Position numbers and translations under genes: made by a program. The notes beneath the pieces are model-generated. The model saw only the letters and a program-made list of their open reading frames with translations, searched no databases and was not told the origin of the DNA. A stretch of 64,000 nt of DNA. Origin: Halichondria panicea. Lineage: Eukaryota > Porifera > Demospongiae > Suberitida > Halichondriidae. Shown piece after piece: positions 52,501 through 62,227 of the stretch; positions within the stretch are counted from its first letter, which is position 1; each line of letters starts with the position of its first letter. Location: assembly GCF_963675165.1 (NCBI RefSeq), contig NC_087379.1, positions 3,166,201 through 3,230,200 of the forward strand. Reading direction: 5' to 3'.

Positions 52501-53086
52501 TATCGGAACGTAGGAATGCCGTGCAGCCACGAGACTAAACGAAATTTTTACTCACGAAACTTACCTGCTATATATACGGTTCTCAGTTGTAAATGGGTGT
52601 TCGATAACAGCTTCTAATCAATAGGTGTTCATAGTACAAGCTACCTGTACCATGGATATCTGCGTGTGTATTGTTATTATACAACCTCGTGCAGTTGTAT
52701 GTATTACATAGAACTGCCCTCGGTAGTAAAAATCCAATCCACCCTTGATATCCATGGTACAACTATTACTTGTACAGTTGAGCCAGTGGCATTTTACCGT
52801 CATGTTTAACTCTTGTACAATGAATCAGGATGCTTTTTCTTACAGCTACATAAAGCCTAATGTGGAAAATTACATGGACAGTGACCCTCGTCCCAGCAAC
52901 TCGTACGAACGGTTATCTTTCTATAGTTCCCATCTCCCACTCCACAAGAGAGCTCTGTTGTTCCTAGGAATGGACCGCCTCGCTGGAACTGGAATGAGAC
53001 TTGCAGTATATAGTGATGATATGCCTGTCTCATCCAACATAGATGATGACACCAGTATTGTTGTTTACGATGATAGTATTGTGTAA
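37795..53086 (+). CDS. ATP7: ATP7-type copper-transporting P-type ATPase
   Basis: Eighteen exons join in phase to 1340 residues. The exons run 37795-38602, 38672-38862, 38957-39107, 44951-45117, 45240-45401, 46323-46541, and on to 50462-50682 and 52846-53086. ATP7 proteins pump Cu(I) into the secretory pathway or out of the cell. The N-terminal copper domains carry GMTCNSC (94-100), GMTCHSC (207-213), GMSCASC (365-371) and a defective GMTSSSC (442-448, first Cys lost). An additional divergent fold may precede them (1-85). A threefold 16-residue repeat (about 274-321) sits in a linker. The transport core has TGES, the membrane CPC (862-864), DKTGT with phosphorylated Asp906, [14 protein letters not shown] (1152-1160), and a C-terminal tail with no obvious dileucine. 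All catalytic motifs are intact, so it should be functional. Vertebrates have six copper domains; this has three good ones and one damaged. Confidence 0.97.
38674..38820 (+). repeat. Threefold 48-bp in-frame repeat in the copper ATPase
   Basis: Three tandem 16-codon units encode [14 protein letters not shown]-type peptides: [32 protein letters not shown] and [16 protein letters not shown]. They sit in the linker between the second and third copper-binding domains. The repeat keeps the frame, so it is a protein repeat rather than a damaging expansion. Confidence 0.92.
39608..39790 (+). pseudogene. RecQ-like helicase fragment in copper ATPase intron 3
   Basis: The frame reads [20 protein letters not shown] then [20 protein letters not shown]. 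This resembles the start of RecQ-type helicase domains, where a Q-containing motif is followed by a Walker A of the PTGxGKS kind. The glycine-lysine-serine of Walker A is replaced (YDKY), and the similarity stops after about 55 residues at SVV. There is no upstream or downstream continuation, so it is a dead fragment, perhaps carried in by a mobile element. Confidence 0.4.
39860..40172. repeat. Minisatellite bounded by inverted ends
   Basis: About five irregular copies of a unit near 42 bp (TTAGTCTCTGATTGAACACT, AATTATCTGCCCACCTCTAG) fill 39894-40092. The outer ends AGAGGAGGTAGACAG and CTGTCTACCTCCTCT are inverted copies, so the array appears to sit inside a short TIR element. It lies in intron 3 of the copper ATPase. 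Confidence 0.75.
40495..40625 (-). repeat. (GT)n microsatellite plus dispersed repeat block, copy 2
   Basis: A GT run (40495-40547) is followed by TTCCAGCTGTAACTGCTCAAC and CAATGCGACGAAAACTAACAG, the inverted form of the block at about 19840-19940. It is intronic and non-coding. Confidence 0.6.
40661..40758. repeat. Long perfect hairpin in copper ATPase intron 3
   Basis: ACCAGGACCTCATGAAAAGAA and the following GAGAAATTGTATTCTGTCTC are mirrored by GAGACAGAATACAATTTCTT and CATGAGGTCCTGG across a loop of about 15 bp. This gives a stem of roughly 40 bp. Confidence 0.9.
40970..41709. mobile_element. Pogo/Tigger-like non-autonomous DNA transposon
   Basis: The left end CAGTGGAACCTCCGAATAACG and the right end GTTATAAGAGGTTCCACTG form the terminal inverted repeat typical of pogo/Tigger elements. 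A TA dinucleotide lies outside each end, as in that superfamily. The 740-bp interior has no convincing transposase; short minus-strand frames at 41062-41339 are unrecognised. Confidence 0.75.
43058..44058. mobile_element. Composite inverted-repeat element in copper ATPase intron 3
   Basis: The left end (about 43060-43145), with GAGTTTTCGCTTTT, CTAGGCCTGGTACTAG and TTGTCTGCGCATGCG, is mirrored at the right end (about 43985-44055) by CGCATGCGCAGACAACTAG, CCAGGCCTAG and AAAAGCTAAAACT. The interior has a plus-strand frame (43152-43394) of unknown origin and no recognisable transposase. Single copies of the end sequence also lie near 37593. Confidence 0.65.
44300..44400 (+). repeat. Dispersed repeat shared with the right edge of the window
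   Basis: The words AATGAAAGCACTATGGGTGCTGATGCCTC and GCCAAAGCTTTACA recur, slightly altered, at about 63742-63812. Both copies are intronic and non-coding. Confidence 0.6.
45548..45672. repeat. Hairpin element in copper ATPase intron 5
   Basis: GTCCATGGGATTTAGAA and the outer CTGTTTTG are mirrored by TTCTAAATCCCATGGACA and CAAAACAG around a loop of about 65 bp. Confidence 0.8.
45750..46258. mobile_element. Short TIR element in copper ATPase intron 5
   Basis: The ends TGCACTTGTCAAAGTAATGCC and GGTATTAGATTGACAAGTGCA are inverted copies. Subterminal GGGGATTAGG and TCTAATCC words are repeated in the interior. It is non-coding. Confidence 0.7.
48221..48841 (+). mobile_element. TIR element, copy 1, in copper ATPase intron 11
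   Basis: The outer ends AGTATAGGATATACCACACC and TGTGGTATAAGT are inverted relatives, and the interior is closely matched in opposite orientation by 51160-51678. It contains a TATAAAAGG box near 48401 followed by a 52-codon frame (48436-48594) beginning [16 protein letters not shown], not recognised. A strong internal hairpin (about 48275-48335, ATCCTCCGCTACCGTGGTTAC and complement) is absent from the second copy. Confidence 0.78.
50731..51148. mobile_element. Short TIR element in copper ATPase intron 17
   Basis: The left end AGGGCCGTAGCCAGGGGGGT and the right end CACCCCCTTCTCC...CCTGGCTACACCCCT are inverted copies enclosing about 380 bp. It has no coding capacity. Confidence 0.65.
51160..51678 (-). 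mobile_element. TIR element, copy 2, inverted, in copper ATPase intron 17
   Basis: This is the opposite-orientation relative of 48221-48841. TACCACACTTACGTCACCAC opens it, TTGGTCAACAGCTGTAGGATA, AAGTAAGCAAAGAGAA and CCAACAAGATGGCTAA follow inside, and GGTATATCCTATACTTGTA closes it. The short reading frame of copy 1 is frameshifted here. Exons 12-17 of the ATPase lie between the two copies. Confidence 0.78.
52020..52408. mobile_element. Short TIR element with CAGTGGCGGATC ends
   Basis: The ends CAGTGGCGGATCTAGGATTC and CTCTGGATCCGCCACTG are inverted and enclose about 360 bp without coding content. It lies in intron 17 of the copper ATPase, directly beside a family A element. Confidence 0.75.
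52412..52580. mobile_element. Short TIR element, family A, copy 2
   Basis: The ends ACCGTATAGCAGGTAATTTT and ACCTGCTATATATACGGT, with the interior GTAGGAATGCCGTGCAGCCA, match 26262-26469 closely. An internal segment present in the first copy is missing here. It lies in intron 17 of the copper ATPase. Confidence 0.85.
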
Positions 53087-53456
53087 CCTCAGTTACTGTT
53101 ATACAACACAACTACTAATTAATGCTGACACTTTTTTCATGATATTTTTGTCGAATGCCGTTACAAAAGCTATATATATATAACTTAACTGCAGCTATTA
53201 TGCCCCGCCCCAAGGAATTTTGAATTTGTGTTAGCATACTAAACAGTTTATGGCTTCCTGGGGGGGGGGGGTGCACAAGATTCACTAGTTTCTTTCATTC
53301 TTTCTCCTATTTGTCTCCAAATTTTATCTTATAGACCCTGTGACAAAGAACTAGAAGAACCTACGAAGGAGGCTATAATTATACGCATAAAGGCCACGAA
53401 CGTGAGTGAATAAATAACTATAGTGGTACGTAATATATTAAATAAAAGCAGTAAAA
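53087..53456. other. Convergent 3' intergenic stretch
   Basis: This lies between the stops of the copper ATPase (plus) and DNAJC16 (minus), so both 3' UTRs must share it. AATAAA occurs on the plus strand near 53405 and 53440. A G-run lies near 53262. No exon is seen. Confidence 0.6.
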
Positions 53457-56400
53457 TTAAGTCCATGATGGCCAGGTTGTCACTTTGTATCGCTTCAGAG
53501 TGCCGTCTGCAAACTTCTCCATCCAGGTTTCAAAATTAGTTCTTATTTGCTCAGCTCTACTGCACACACCATCACCTCTTGTACTGCCATTTTGCTGCGT
53601 AACACCTCCATTCTCTTGAGCTCTTCTATTTGAGTTACTATCCTCATCATCGAAATCGAGCACACTCCCAAGAGTATCTCCTACTGACGGAGTTTTTACG
53701 TGAGTATTCAAGTGGGTGTCATCGAAGTTTGAGTTCCCATTACAATTATTTGTGGGTTCTGTCTCTGGAAATACGCACAGTTGCTTTTTAGAGCCCAGTA
53801 AAGCAACCACAGTAGCCACATTCCCAGACAAGCAGTCCGAAACACGCATTCCAATTTTATCATACTTCATTCCGATACATTGTTCCAGCATAGTCTCGAG
53901 CCAATCTTCGTGAGTTCTGTAGCAGAGGTACCATAGTGTCAGTCTGTGGTCCCTGTATTGACTAGTAACTTTCAGAAAAGCTCGCATCATTTGTTTCGCT
54001 TCACTTTCGTTGTGAGAATCAATAAGAATGACTAATGCTATTTGTGCCTGACCGTGCTTTCCTTCGACAGAAGTTTCGTAAGAGTGTTGGTTCATTTGGT
54101 ACAGATGTGCCTGGTGTGACCTGTGAGGAGTGTGGAGTGGGTGGTTTTCATTGTGAGTAGTGTGGTCAGTGTTCTGTTTTTCAACATTTTTTCGTAGCCT
54201 GTAATGGGAGCAATGTGGGAGAAGTACAATCATGAATGTGTGTGTATTACTTAGCCGATTACTTGTGTAATGGGTAAATTGTCACTACATACGTGTAGGT
54301 GTACATGTAACTATTTAAAACACAGGACATTATACCTGTTGTCTGGGTCCTCTGCAGAGCCTAGGCACAGTCCCACCATGCAGAACACCAGCACAGCAAA
54401 CAGCAGGCTCATCATTGGAGTGTACACGCCACTACATGGCATAATTATAGTGAATACGTACTTATAAACGTATGAATGTACATGTACTGATTGCACTGAT
54501 AATCAATATTATACATAGGCTCACCTCTCTAGAGCTAGGAGGAAGTCGTTGAGGTCAAGGACAAACTCAGACACTCTATTCCACATCCGACCCAACCATC
54601 CCTACAGTGAAGAAACTTGGGTGCTACATGTACTATGTTTTTGTATTACAACTCTGTTGCAGTCACTGAACAGAAGAGAAACTGCAAGCAACTAGTTACT
54701 AACATGCACTCCTCCTATTCAGATCCATTGTTAAAACACAAATAAGATACTGCATTGACAAATTCACTACAATATTTAGGTTCACACAGTGACGTACATT
54801 ACATGCATGTTATCAGAGATGAAAACATTGTTCACGTGAAGAGACCATACAAAGATTAGGTGCTGGTAGAGAGTATTGCTCATTGGGAGTGGTGTCTTAC
54901 CGGAGCCTCCTCATCCTTGAGTGTTGGTAGGCGTGGTAGTGGTCTCATGCCAGCGCTATTGGCCCTCAGTAACGAGAGATGAGAGAGAAGTGTGTCCATA
55001 TCACAGAACCCATCAAACCAGCTGAACCGGTTGTATGCTCGGCTCAATATGAGAACCTGGGAGGTTTTAAGCGCTGAATAAATACATACATTTGTACACA
55101 CACATGTACATGTACAGTACAGTGAATTGAAATTTAGTTTGAAATACCTCGAAATGTTAAGTAACTGAGAATAGCCAATACACAACTACATATGTGAGTG
55201 ATAACCCAGAATGTAATTATTCATTCACTCACTGGTCTTGCAGTCCCCCCTGAGGAGCAGGCCACACCAGTGATGGGGGGAAGGGGTGTCAGAAACTCCG
55301 TTTGCCTTGTGGAATCAATGTAGGCAAACTTATCTACCAATGAAGGCTCCTCGGCTGGTATTCTCCTGAAGGCAGCTGTCAGAGAATCATTGTATTCAGC
55401 CAGCCCACTGACAAGCAGGACAACACAGAAACTGAAGACAGTGAAACAGTATATGCATGAAAAGGAGCATAATTTATTACCTGCACATGTGCATGTATTG
55501 TACCTAGCTGCATATAACATAGTGACCTTAAAACGATATCTGCACATACAACATTCAAACATGCGATCTACATGTATAGCACCAAATCCTACAAATCCTA
55601 CACTCGTACATGTACACGAATACAATCTACCCTGAATGTCATCGTCATACCCATTCCATAATTAGAGTCATCACCCACCTGATTCCTGAGAGAGGGCAGA
55701 CTGTGTCAAGCATGTGCTGTGAGGAGAGCCTAGGGAGGGAGAGAATGAGCCCCTCCACTGCTGACTGCAGGACAGCCTTGTTCAGAGGACCCTGAGGGGG
55801 AATAGGAGAATCAAAATTATGTGTAGACCTACAAGTGAAATAAGTTATAGTGCACAGTTCAGTACATGAGCGCCAAGAAAAAATAAAATGTGCACATACA
55901 TAAGTACATGTTAATAATACTTTACTCTAATTGCTGAAGTAACACATTTACCAGCTAACTTACACTCTAAAAGAGTGATGGAGGGGGCTATACCGTATTG
56001 AGGCTTTTGGCTCTCCTACTAGTACTATAGCAATTCGAGATACGTATTCCTAAGCCCAATGGGGGTAGTAGCTATATAGCACAGAGCACCCACACCCTCC
56101 TAACCTTCATGACAGTGGTTGGCAGGTGATACTCCTTAAACACAGCTAGTCTCTTTTCTCCAATCCTCACCCCAAACCTTTGCAACAGTACTCCATCTCC
56201 TCTCACTGTAGTTACAAACCCAAAGTCTGCCGTTCTCTGATGAGCAAAGGCTGTCAGCTTGTAGAGCAAGGAGGGAGAGTCCCTCGGAGTGAACAGTACC
56301 AAGCGTGGACGATTCCTGGCTATGGCCTCTGAGAGGAACGAGTCCACATTGCTCTCAGTGATCTGAATTGGGTGCAAAGATAATATGACTTTCACTATGT

Positions 56401-58129
56401 GATTTCCAGTAAATATGAGCCATATTTTAAAGCCATCAAGTGGCCGTATTTCAGGGTGAGTTTTGTGCAGTAAACATCTAGCTAGAAATCGATGTCAAAC
56501 CAAATGGCCGGTATATCAAGGTGGCTGTACTTCAGAGAGCCAGAATAGCGAGAGTCTAAGTACTTTTGGTAGCTACATATACATGTACCATTTGGAATAG
56601 ACAACCTTTGAGGGCTCACCAGAGTGATAATATGCTTTGGTAAGATGTTATCGAGGAAGCTGATGATGGTGTTCTTGTCTCTCAGCTGGCCGTAGTAGCG
56701 ATGCACTCTACCAGAGACCACACCCACAATGGAGGGCACATGACTTACACCACAGTGTTGAATGATCTGGGGGTGTAGTCGAGCGTGCACACTACCAAGA
56801 CCGACCCCTTGAGAGGAGAGGTCCTGTGGAAGAGGAACAATAATTATGGTCAGTGGCATTAGTTTTCATTTGTAAACCATGTACAATGTAGAACAACTAT
56901 GATTACTAGTCAGTCTTGCAATGGCTCCACACAATGACTCCAATTCAATTCATTTACAAATCAAAACAGAACGTTTACTGTTGTTGTTTTTTACAAGGTA
57001 ATGACTATCATACATGTACATGATACTTTCATGTACAGTGTACATGTATTACTAAAGCACATGTGAGATAGAAAGTGAATGTTTGTATTATGAAGGTTAG
57101 AGGTTAACGCCTGAGGCTCCTAGCAACCCAAGATAAAAGGGTGAATTTGTAATCACGTGACTAAGCATGGAGCCCCTCACCGTGTGCATAGCCTTCCATA
57201 TGACCTCCACATCAGCACAGCGCATGCAGAAGTCCGTGTAAAAATTAAGCAGGTATGGCTTATGATGACTATTGCCCAGGATCTCTGCATAAAACACTTG
57301 AGTACCTATACCGTCACTACGATGGGTGGGCCCAGAAGACTGGAACACGAATCTGAATCCCCCCTCTGAGAATTTGAAACCTTGTCCTCGAGGGAAGCCA
57401 TGGCTCTGGGGATGAGACTCTCCCACACGGCCTGTTACGTCATAGTTACGTCTCTTCTCAGAATCAGATAATACCTGAATAAAATTACAATGCGGGATGC
57501 CAACGTTAGTGATACAATCCTTTTCACTTCACTTGAAACATAAAAGCAAAAACCCAGCAGAAGTGTGTAGAATAGTGTACAGAGAGCCTAATGCTATGGT
57601 GTGGTCACTAATAAGGTTTACACGTACATTTCAGGTTGTAACAGGAGAATCAAGCTTTCACCACAACTAACAATGTGACTAGTGAGCAGATAAATTCGCC
57701 AAAAAATGTATTGTACGACAAGGTACATCCATATAAAACTTGTAACGTGTAGGTACCTCATATGCTTCATTGATGTCAGTGAATCTATCTCGGGCATCTG
57801 GTGATCGATTTTTATCAGGGTGCCTGCATAATTATAGGCAATATTTAGGTACGTGGTGATGTGATACTACTAACAGGTGGGTTCATTTGGTAACATGCGC
57901 CTACGATTTGAGTGACCTTGACAACAAAGCCAGTAGCTACCACAATTCACCAAAGCTTGGCCTGTTTCCTGTAAGCATTCTTGATGTCACTCTCACTGGC
58001 AGATCGAGACACACCCAGGACTCGATACAGGTCCTCAGAGCACACTGTCAGAGGGCCCAGAGCAACTATCATCAACCAACACACTCCCATACACAGGGTA
58101 GAGCTTTTGAAACGACAAAAGAATGTCAT
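53457..58129 (-). CDS. DNAJC16: DNAJC16, ER J-domain/thioredoxin-like membrane protein
   Basis: Eleven exons on the minus strand (58129-57951, 57823-57757, 57474-57181, 56823-56620, 56362-56105, 55791-55679, 55407-55233, 55056-54901, 54601-54525, 54431-54336, 54198-53457) give 786 residues; human DNAJC16 has 782. The order is: a signal sequence (about 1-30), then a J domain (LYRVLGVSRSASESDIKNAY) with its HPD at 61-63, which stimulates Hsp70 partners. A thioredoxin-like domain follows with a CxxC pair (Cys165, Cys168, in FCMRC) where the human protein has CFSC. Then comes a long lumenal region with LLYKLTAFAH, one transmembrane helix (about 514-533), and a cytoplasmic tail ending VTTWPSWT, comparable to human IPSWPELD. 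Family reports place it in the ER and autophagosome size control. It is divergent from SPCS1 and convergent with the copper ATPase. Confidence 0.96.
56447..56573. repeat. Dispersed repeat, copy 1 (inverted relative at 63829)
   Basis: CAAATGGCCGGTATATCAAGG, GTACTTCAGAGAGCC and GAATAGCGAGAGTC are the complements of words at 63829-63958. The upstream TTTTGTGCAGTAAACATCTAGC also matches. It lies in intron 4 of DNAJC16 and is non-coding. Confidence 0.75.
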
Positions 58130-58337
58130 CTTCTTCTCCTCCTACACGTACACAAATGCACAAAAAACTTTTGGAGCTATCTCATTGTGTGGTGAGCTTT
58201 AAATAAAACTACATGTAGATCTACAATACTATAGTGGGCATCAATACGAGAAAGCAGAGAAAGTTTGCTTCAGTCACTCTCCACTCCTGATCCATATCCT
58301 GTGTAGTAATACAGTATAAACTTTAAACAATTTCAAA
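58130..58337. promoter_or_regulatory. Putative bidirectional promoter of DNAJC16 and SPCS1
   Basis: The two start codons point away from each other with only 208 bp between them, so both 5' UTRs and promoters must lie here or overlap the first exons. No TATA box is obvious. The assignment comes from gene geometry alone. Confidence 0.55.
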
Positions 58338-59970
58338 ATGAAGAATATACCTGTGATTTCTACTCTAGTGGACAACACACCCTCAATGGTAGGTTAACCC
58401 AATGGTAAGCAGATTTCATTTTAATATCAATGTACATGTCACACTGTAGGATTTTGAGGGACAGAGACTTGCTGAAAGATTATCGCTTGTCATCATCGTT
58501 TTATTTGCAGTGAGTTTTAGAGTCTAGCAAGATGTGTTTTTGATTGTGGCTAATATGTGTAGAGGTTTTATGCACCTATAAAGTACGGGCATAGGTGGGG
58601 AACATAATTCAACTGCACCACATCTGGGGGCAGCCTCGATGTCAAATCCTTGTGTATAAGTGCAATGATCAGTACCGGATTACCACATGACTGTGTAGTT
58701 AGTGCACATGCGCAACTATGTCAAATCAATTGCCCTGCCCCTTGGCAAAATTCGAGATCAAATCCCCACCTATGCCCGTGCTGGGGGAGGTGGAGCTTGC
58801 CATTGATAGGTGTATTAGAGTTATAGGCATTTAGTAACGTACCTGCAATAGTGGTGCTTTTAATTCACTAGATATAGCCTCAGCAGGCAAAATTATATTC
58901 TGCTAAAACTAAATTGTCATAAGTGTTTTGATTCTTTGGTGTTTATCAATCACTACTTGCTCCATGCTTGCTCTTATCTTCCACAGGCAGTAGGTTTTGT
59001 GTGGGGATACGTTTGCCAGCAGCTGATTCAGACGGTAGCAATCCTAGGAGCCGGAGTACTGGTGAACGTACTGGTAAGACATGAGAGAGAGGGAATGTTA
59101 CCGTGTGTGTATATATATCCACACCTTACATAATTATAATTATCATGATAGTTCACAGGCCTTGGTCTGATCTACATACATATAGTAGTGAAGCTTCTGG
59201 TTGTCCTGTCACACAATAATTGATCCCCCTAAATGCTATCCCCTTGGGCCGTATGTGGCATAACAGAGGGCCCCCCGGATCGTATATGGCACCACAGGGG
59301 GTCCCCCTAGAACTATACATGGCGCCATACACGCTCCCCCTGCCCCACAAATAGTCTTCCTCAATTCCAACTTCCATGGCCACCGTCCTGCTGTCTACAC
59401 CTTTGTATCTGATGAGCGTTGATATGGGAACCTTAACCCAGTCGAATACCAGAATGACTCATGAATGAGCCACGCTCATCAATAATTCTAGTAGCCTTTG
59501 CATGCAAAATCAGCTAAAGATGTCCAGAGCTCTTACTTAATGTACTAGTTTTGGACATAATGCATCGGTGGACAGAACAAGGTAGCAACCTATACTGTCA
59601 GGCTAAGCTAAAGCGCTTAGCTGCTTCTGTTAATCAGCAACACAAGGACACTTAATGCACATGTGCGAGTACGTGTTTTCTATTAGTTTGGCCGAATCTT
59701 TCGTCCGAAATTTCGGATGATCGGGGTTTGGATAATCCAGGCTCAACTGTATATACAAGTATTATTATTGCATGGGCACGGGTGAAATATGAGAAGTGCA
59801 TTATTAGACACAGTCGTATTAGCTTAGACATCATTCACTTCTCACCCCCCTCATAGTTGGTGGTCCCACCATGGCCAATGTTCAGGAAGAATCCACTACC
59901 CTGGCAGGATGTCATATCAGAGGGGAAGTCCAGCAGTGGTGGGTCTAAGAAGAAATCGAAGAGCTCATAG
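58338..59970 (+). CDS. SPCS1: Signal peptidase complex subunit 1
   Basis: Four small exons (58338-58388, 58450-58509, 58987-59073, 59857-59970) join without phase change into 103 residues (human SPCS1 has 102). It is a non-catalytic subunit of the ER signal peptidase complex with two membrane helices. Seen: MDFEGQRLAE matching human MDYKGQKLAE, helix 1 into AVGFVWGYVCQQ matching IVGFIYGYVAEQ, helix 2 ILGAGVLVNVLLVV, then PPWPMFRKNPLPWQ matching PPWPIYRRHPLKW, and a short Lys/Ser tail. The reading frames are too short to stand out individually; only the splice joins reveal the gene. The start is the first Met in frame, 17 codons before the conserved Met-Asp; that inner Met could also be used if exon 1 is mis-assigned. 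Confidence 0.92.
58567..58815. mobile_element. Short inverted-repeat element in SPCS1 intron 2
   Basis: TGCACCTATAAAG and ACGGGCATAGGTGGGGA on the left are mirrored by TCCCCACCTATGCCCGT and TGATAGGTGTA on the right. It is non-coding. Confidence 0.6.
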
Positions 59971-60127
59971 GCACACCTCAGACTCACATAAATCACTGGC
60001 TTTTTGCTGTATAATTTTGTTATTCATGACACTACGTATATAATCAGATCAGAATGATGAATATTAGTGTTGTGTGTTGTTCAAAGGGTGGCCAGTGTGC
60101 AAGTACAGGTAAAAGAGAAGACTGAGG

Positions 60128-61700
60128 ATGAAAGCTAGAGGTCCCTACTTGTTACTATCTGTTCTAGGAGCTCTATTTCACCATGTACAAGGTAGACTAT
60201 ATAGTTATAGAAGCTGTGTACCTTTGCTGCATGCTCTGGTAGACAGGTGATGTTTTACTGAAACCAGCCCCACCCCTCATATATATCAACACTTGTTTGT
60301 GTTCTTTCCAGAGGTGTCTGGGTCATGTCTCCCCTTGCCAGTGCCCAGTTTTGGACAGTTGCTCTACAACAATGTTGATGTTACTCAATCCCAGCCTCAG
60401 ATGTATAGTCTTAACGACACAGTAGAGTACAGGTGTGCCCAAGATTATCAGCTTGTCTCCATCAACTCCAACACTGCCCTCCAGAACCAGCAGTCTGTTT
60501 GTATCTCCAATAGAACATGGTCCCTGCTGGGAGTCACCTGTCAGTGTGAGTATAGTTGAGTTATGCATGACAGCCTCCCTTGTCTCTCTATTAATTAATT
60601 AAAATTCAGGACTGCATGGCCATTAAACTTTATAACAGCTAGCCTGGGCCTGTCTCTTTATTCAGTAAAAATTCAGGCCATTAAGTTACATGATACTGCT
60701 ATTTATATGGCACGCGTTTATGTTAGGGGTTGAATACTTGTGTGCTTTAGTTGTGGAGGAGGAAGAGACTGCATGCATATGATTGTGAATGATGGCTCCT
60801 ATACATTAGGGCTGCATTGAGGGGAGGCGAGGGGGGTATTTCGCCCCCCTGGGATTTATTGACTAGTATTTATTAGGAAGCTGAGGTAGGTAGTCAGTTT
60901 AGTTTTAAACAGCTATTCTGCACACCTAACACTACAATCATGTAATTATGATGATATCACTAAATTGATAGCTACTGTGAGCTGAAATTGTGCCAGAATT
61001 GATCTAAGCCCCCAAATATCCACATTTTTCCAGGGGAGCCCCCGGACCCCCTAATTTAATTGGCATGCACCTTTCTTCGCGTCAGGGTGCTTTGCCTCCC
61101 CTATATTTTTCATTTGCCGAATTTCCCCCCTGACCCAAAATCCTGGATGCAGCCCTATACATACATACTCTCTTTCTTTAGTTTTGACGGCGACTGCTGG
61201 TCCTCCATCAGATGATCTAAATCTACTTGTGCCTGCCAGAGATGCACTGATAATCATAGGAGCTGTGCTGGGGGCCCTTATTCTCCTCTTGTTACTTCTA
61301 GTTCTGTGCTGTTGCTGCTGGACCATGCAGCTGAGGTGCTTGACTATCATTGTGTTATTGTACGAAGCTCTGCTATATAATAATTATGTTAGATTAGATC
61401 TGCAAGTAGTGCTTGTTAGACTTCTGCAGTTGCCGAATGCTCATAAGAGTTTTATTCAGATCACGACTGGGGACGTATAGACATGATGAGGCACTCATTC
61501 ATTCCCAAGCAGAAGGACTTGTTGTGCCCAATCCTATAATTGATATCAAGGAATCTGAAGACGGTGAGTTTGTTTTTGATCAGGAAATTTTATCTTACAA
61601 CTATCGTTCTGTTCCTGCAGATTTATCTGGCAATCCTCTCTACCTCACGCCAACCGAAATGAATAAGTTCAACCAACAACGTGGAAAACTCACCAGATAA
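60128..61700 (+). CDS. Small sushi (CCP) domain type I membrane protein
   Basis: Five exons (60128-60191, 60312-60545, 61182-61335, 61460-61563, 61621-61700) give about 211 residues. The start is the Met that opens a clear signal sequence (MKARGPYLLLSVLGALFHHV). Residues about 22-100 form one sushi/CCP-like domain with four cysteines (GSC, YRC, SVC, VTC) and the usual NDTVEYRC centre and late Trp. A short Ser/Pro stalk leads to a transmembrane helix (DALIIIGAVLGALILLLLL) followed by five cysteines, probably palmitoylated. The cytoplasmic tail contains NPLY, an NPxY-type motif. The acceptor of exon 4 is uncertain (61460, or 61430 giving ten more residues), and the last intron is only 57 bp and could be retained in frame. 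The ligand is unknown. Confidence 0.75.
60806..61160. mobile_element. Short TIR element in the sushi gene intron
   Basis: ATTAGGGCTGCATTGAGGGG at the left is mirrored by ATCCTGGATGCAGCCCTATA at the right. The interior has CCCCCGGACCCCCTAATTT and other G/C-run words. There is no coding content. Confidence 0.6.
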
Positions 61701-62227
61701 TGATACAAACCTTCTTCAGCCGGACATACATATATATACAGTACAAGTTATAAGATCTAGACCCGTACATACGTACGTACGTACAATACCACCTATATAA
61801 TAATATATATAGCGTCATGAAATATTGTTTGGTGTGGAATTTTCATCACACTGCACATTTTTGCGTCTATAGATCTAGGTCAGCTCACAGCTTCTGATCA
61901 GCGTGGTAGGCGCTAGAGTCCCTCGATCTTCGATTCCTATGTATATGCATGTATGATTATAGCATTACAAGTATAGCACCTAAAAGATGTTCAACTATCC
62001 CCCCCCCCCCCCCCCCCCCCAACAGACCTGATAGTCAATCTATAGCTATAGCTACTGATTGCATTGCGGTGGCTGATTTTTATATCATTGTTGTAGCATA
62101 AATTATACTTAAAGCTATATAATTATACAGACCATATTGAAAGTCTGCATACGTATATACAAATTGAATGTGAAAGTGCATAAACTGATGCCGCAAACGA
62201 ACATAAACAGAGTCATTAATAGTCCAA
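61701..62227. other. Convergent 3' intergenic stretch
   Basis: This lies between the sushi gene stop (plus) and the RasGEF stop (minus). It holds a C-homopolymer (about 62000-62020) and ACGTACGTACGTAC (near 61775). No exon is visible. Confidence 0.6.

Noticed and set aside
58936-59133. 65-codon frame considered as a standalone membrane peptide
   Set aside because: Only the 58987-59073 part is coding; it is exon 3 of SPCS1, with consensus acceptor and donor.
59140-59400. Possible exon within SPCS1 intron 3 (minus-strand 76-codon frame)
   Set aside because: The frame is a run of Gly/Pro-rich text over G/C-rich repeats, with no homology and no splice sites that fit.
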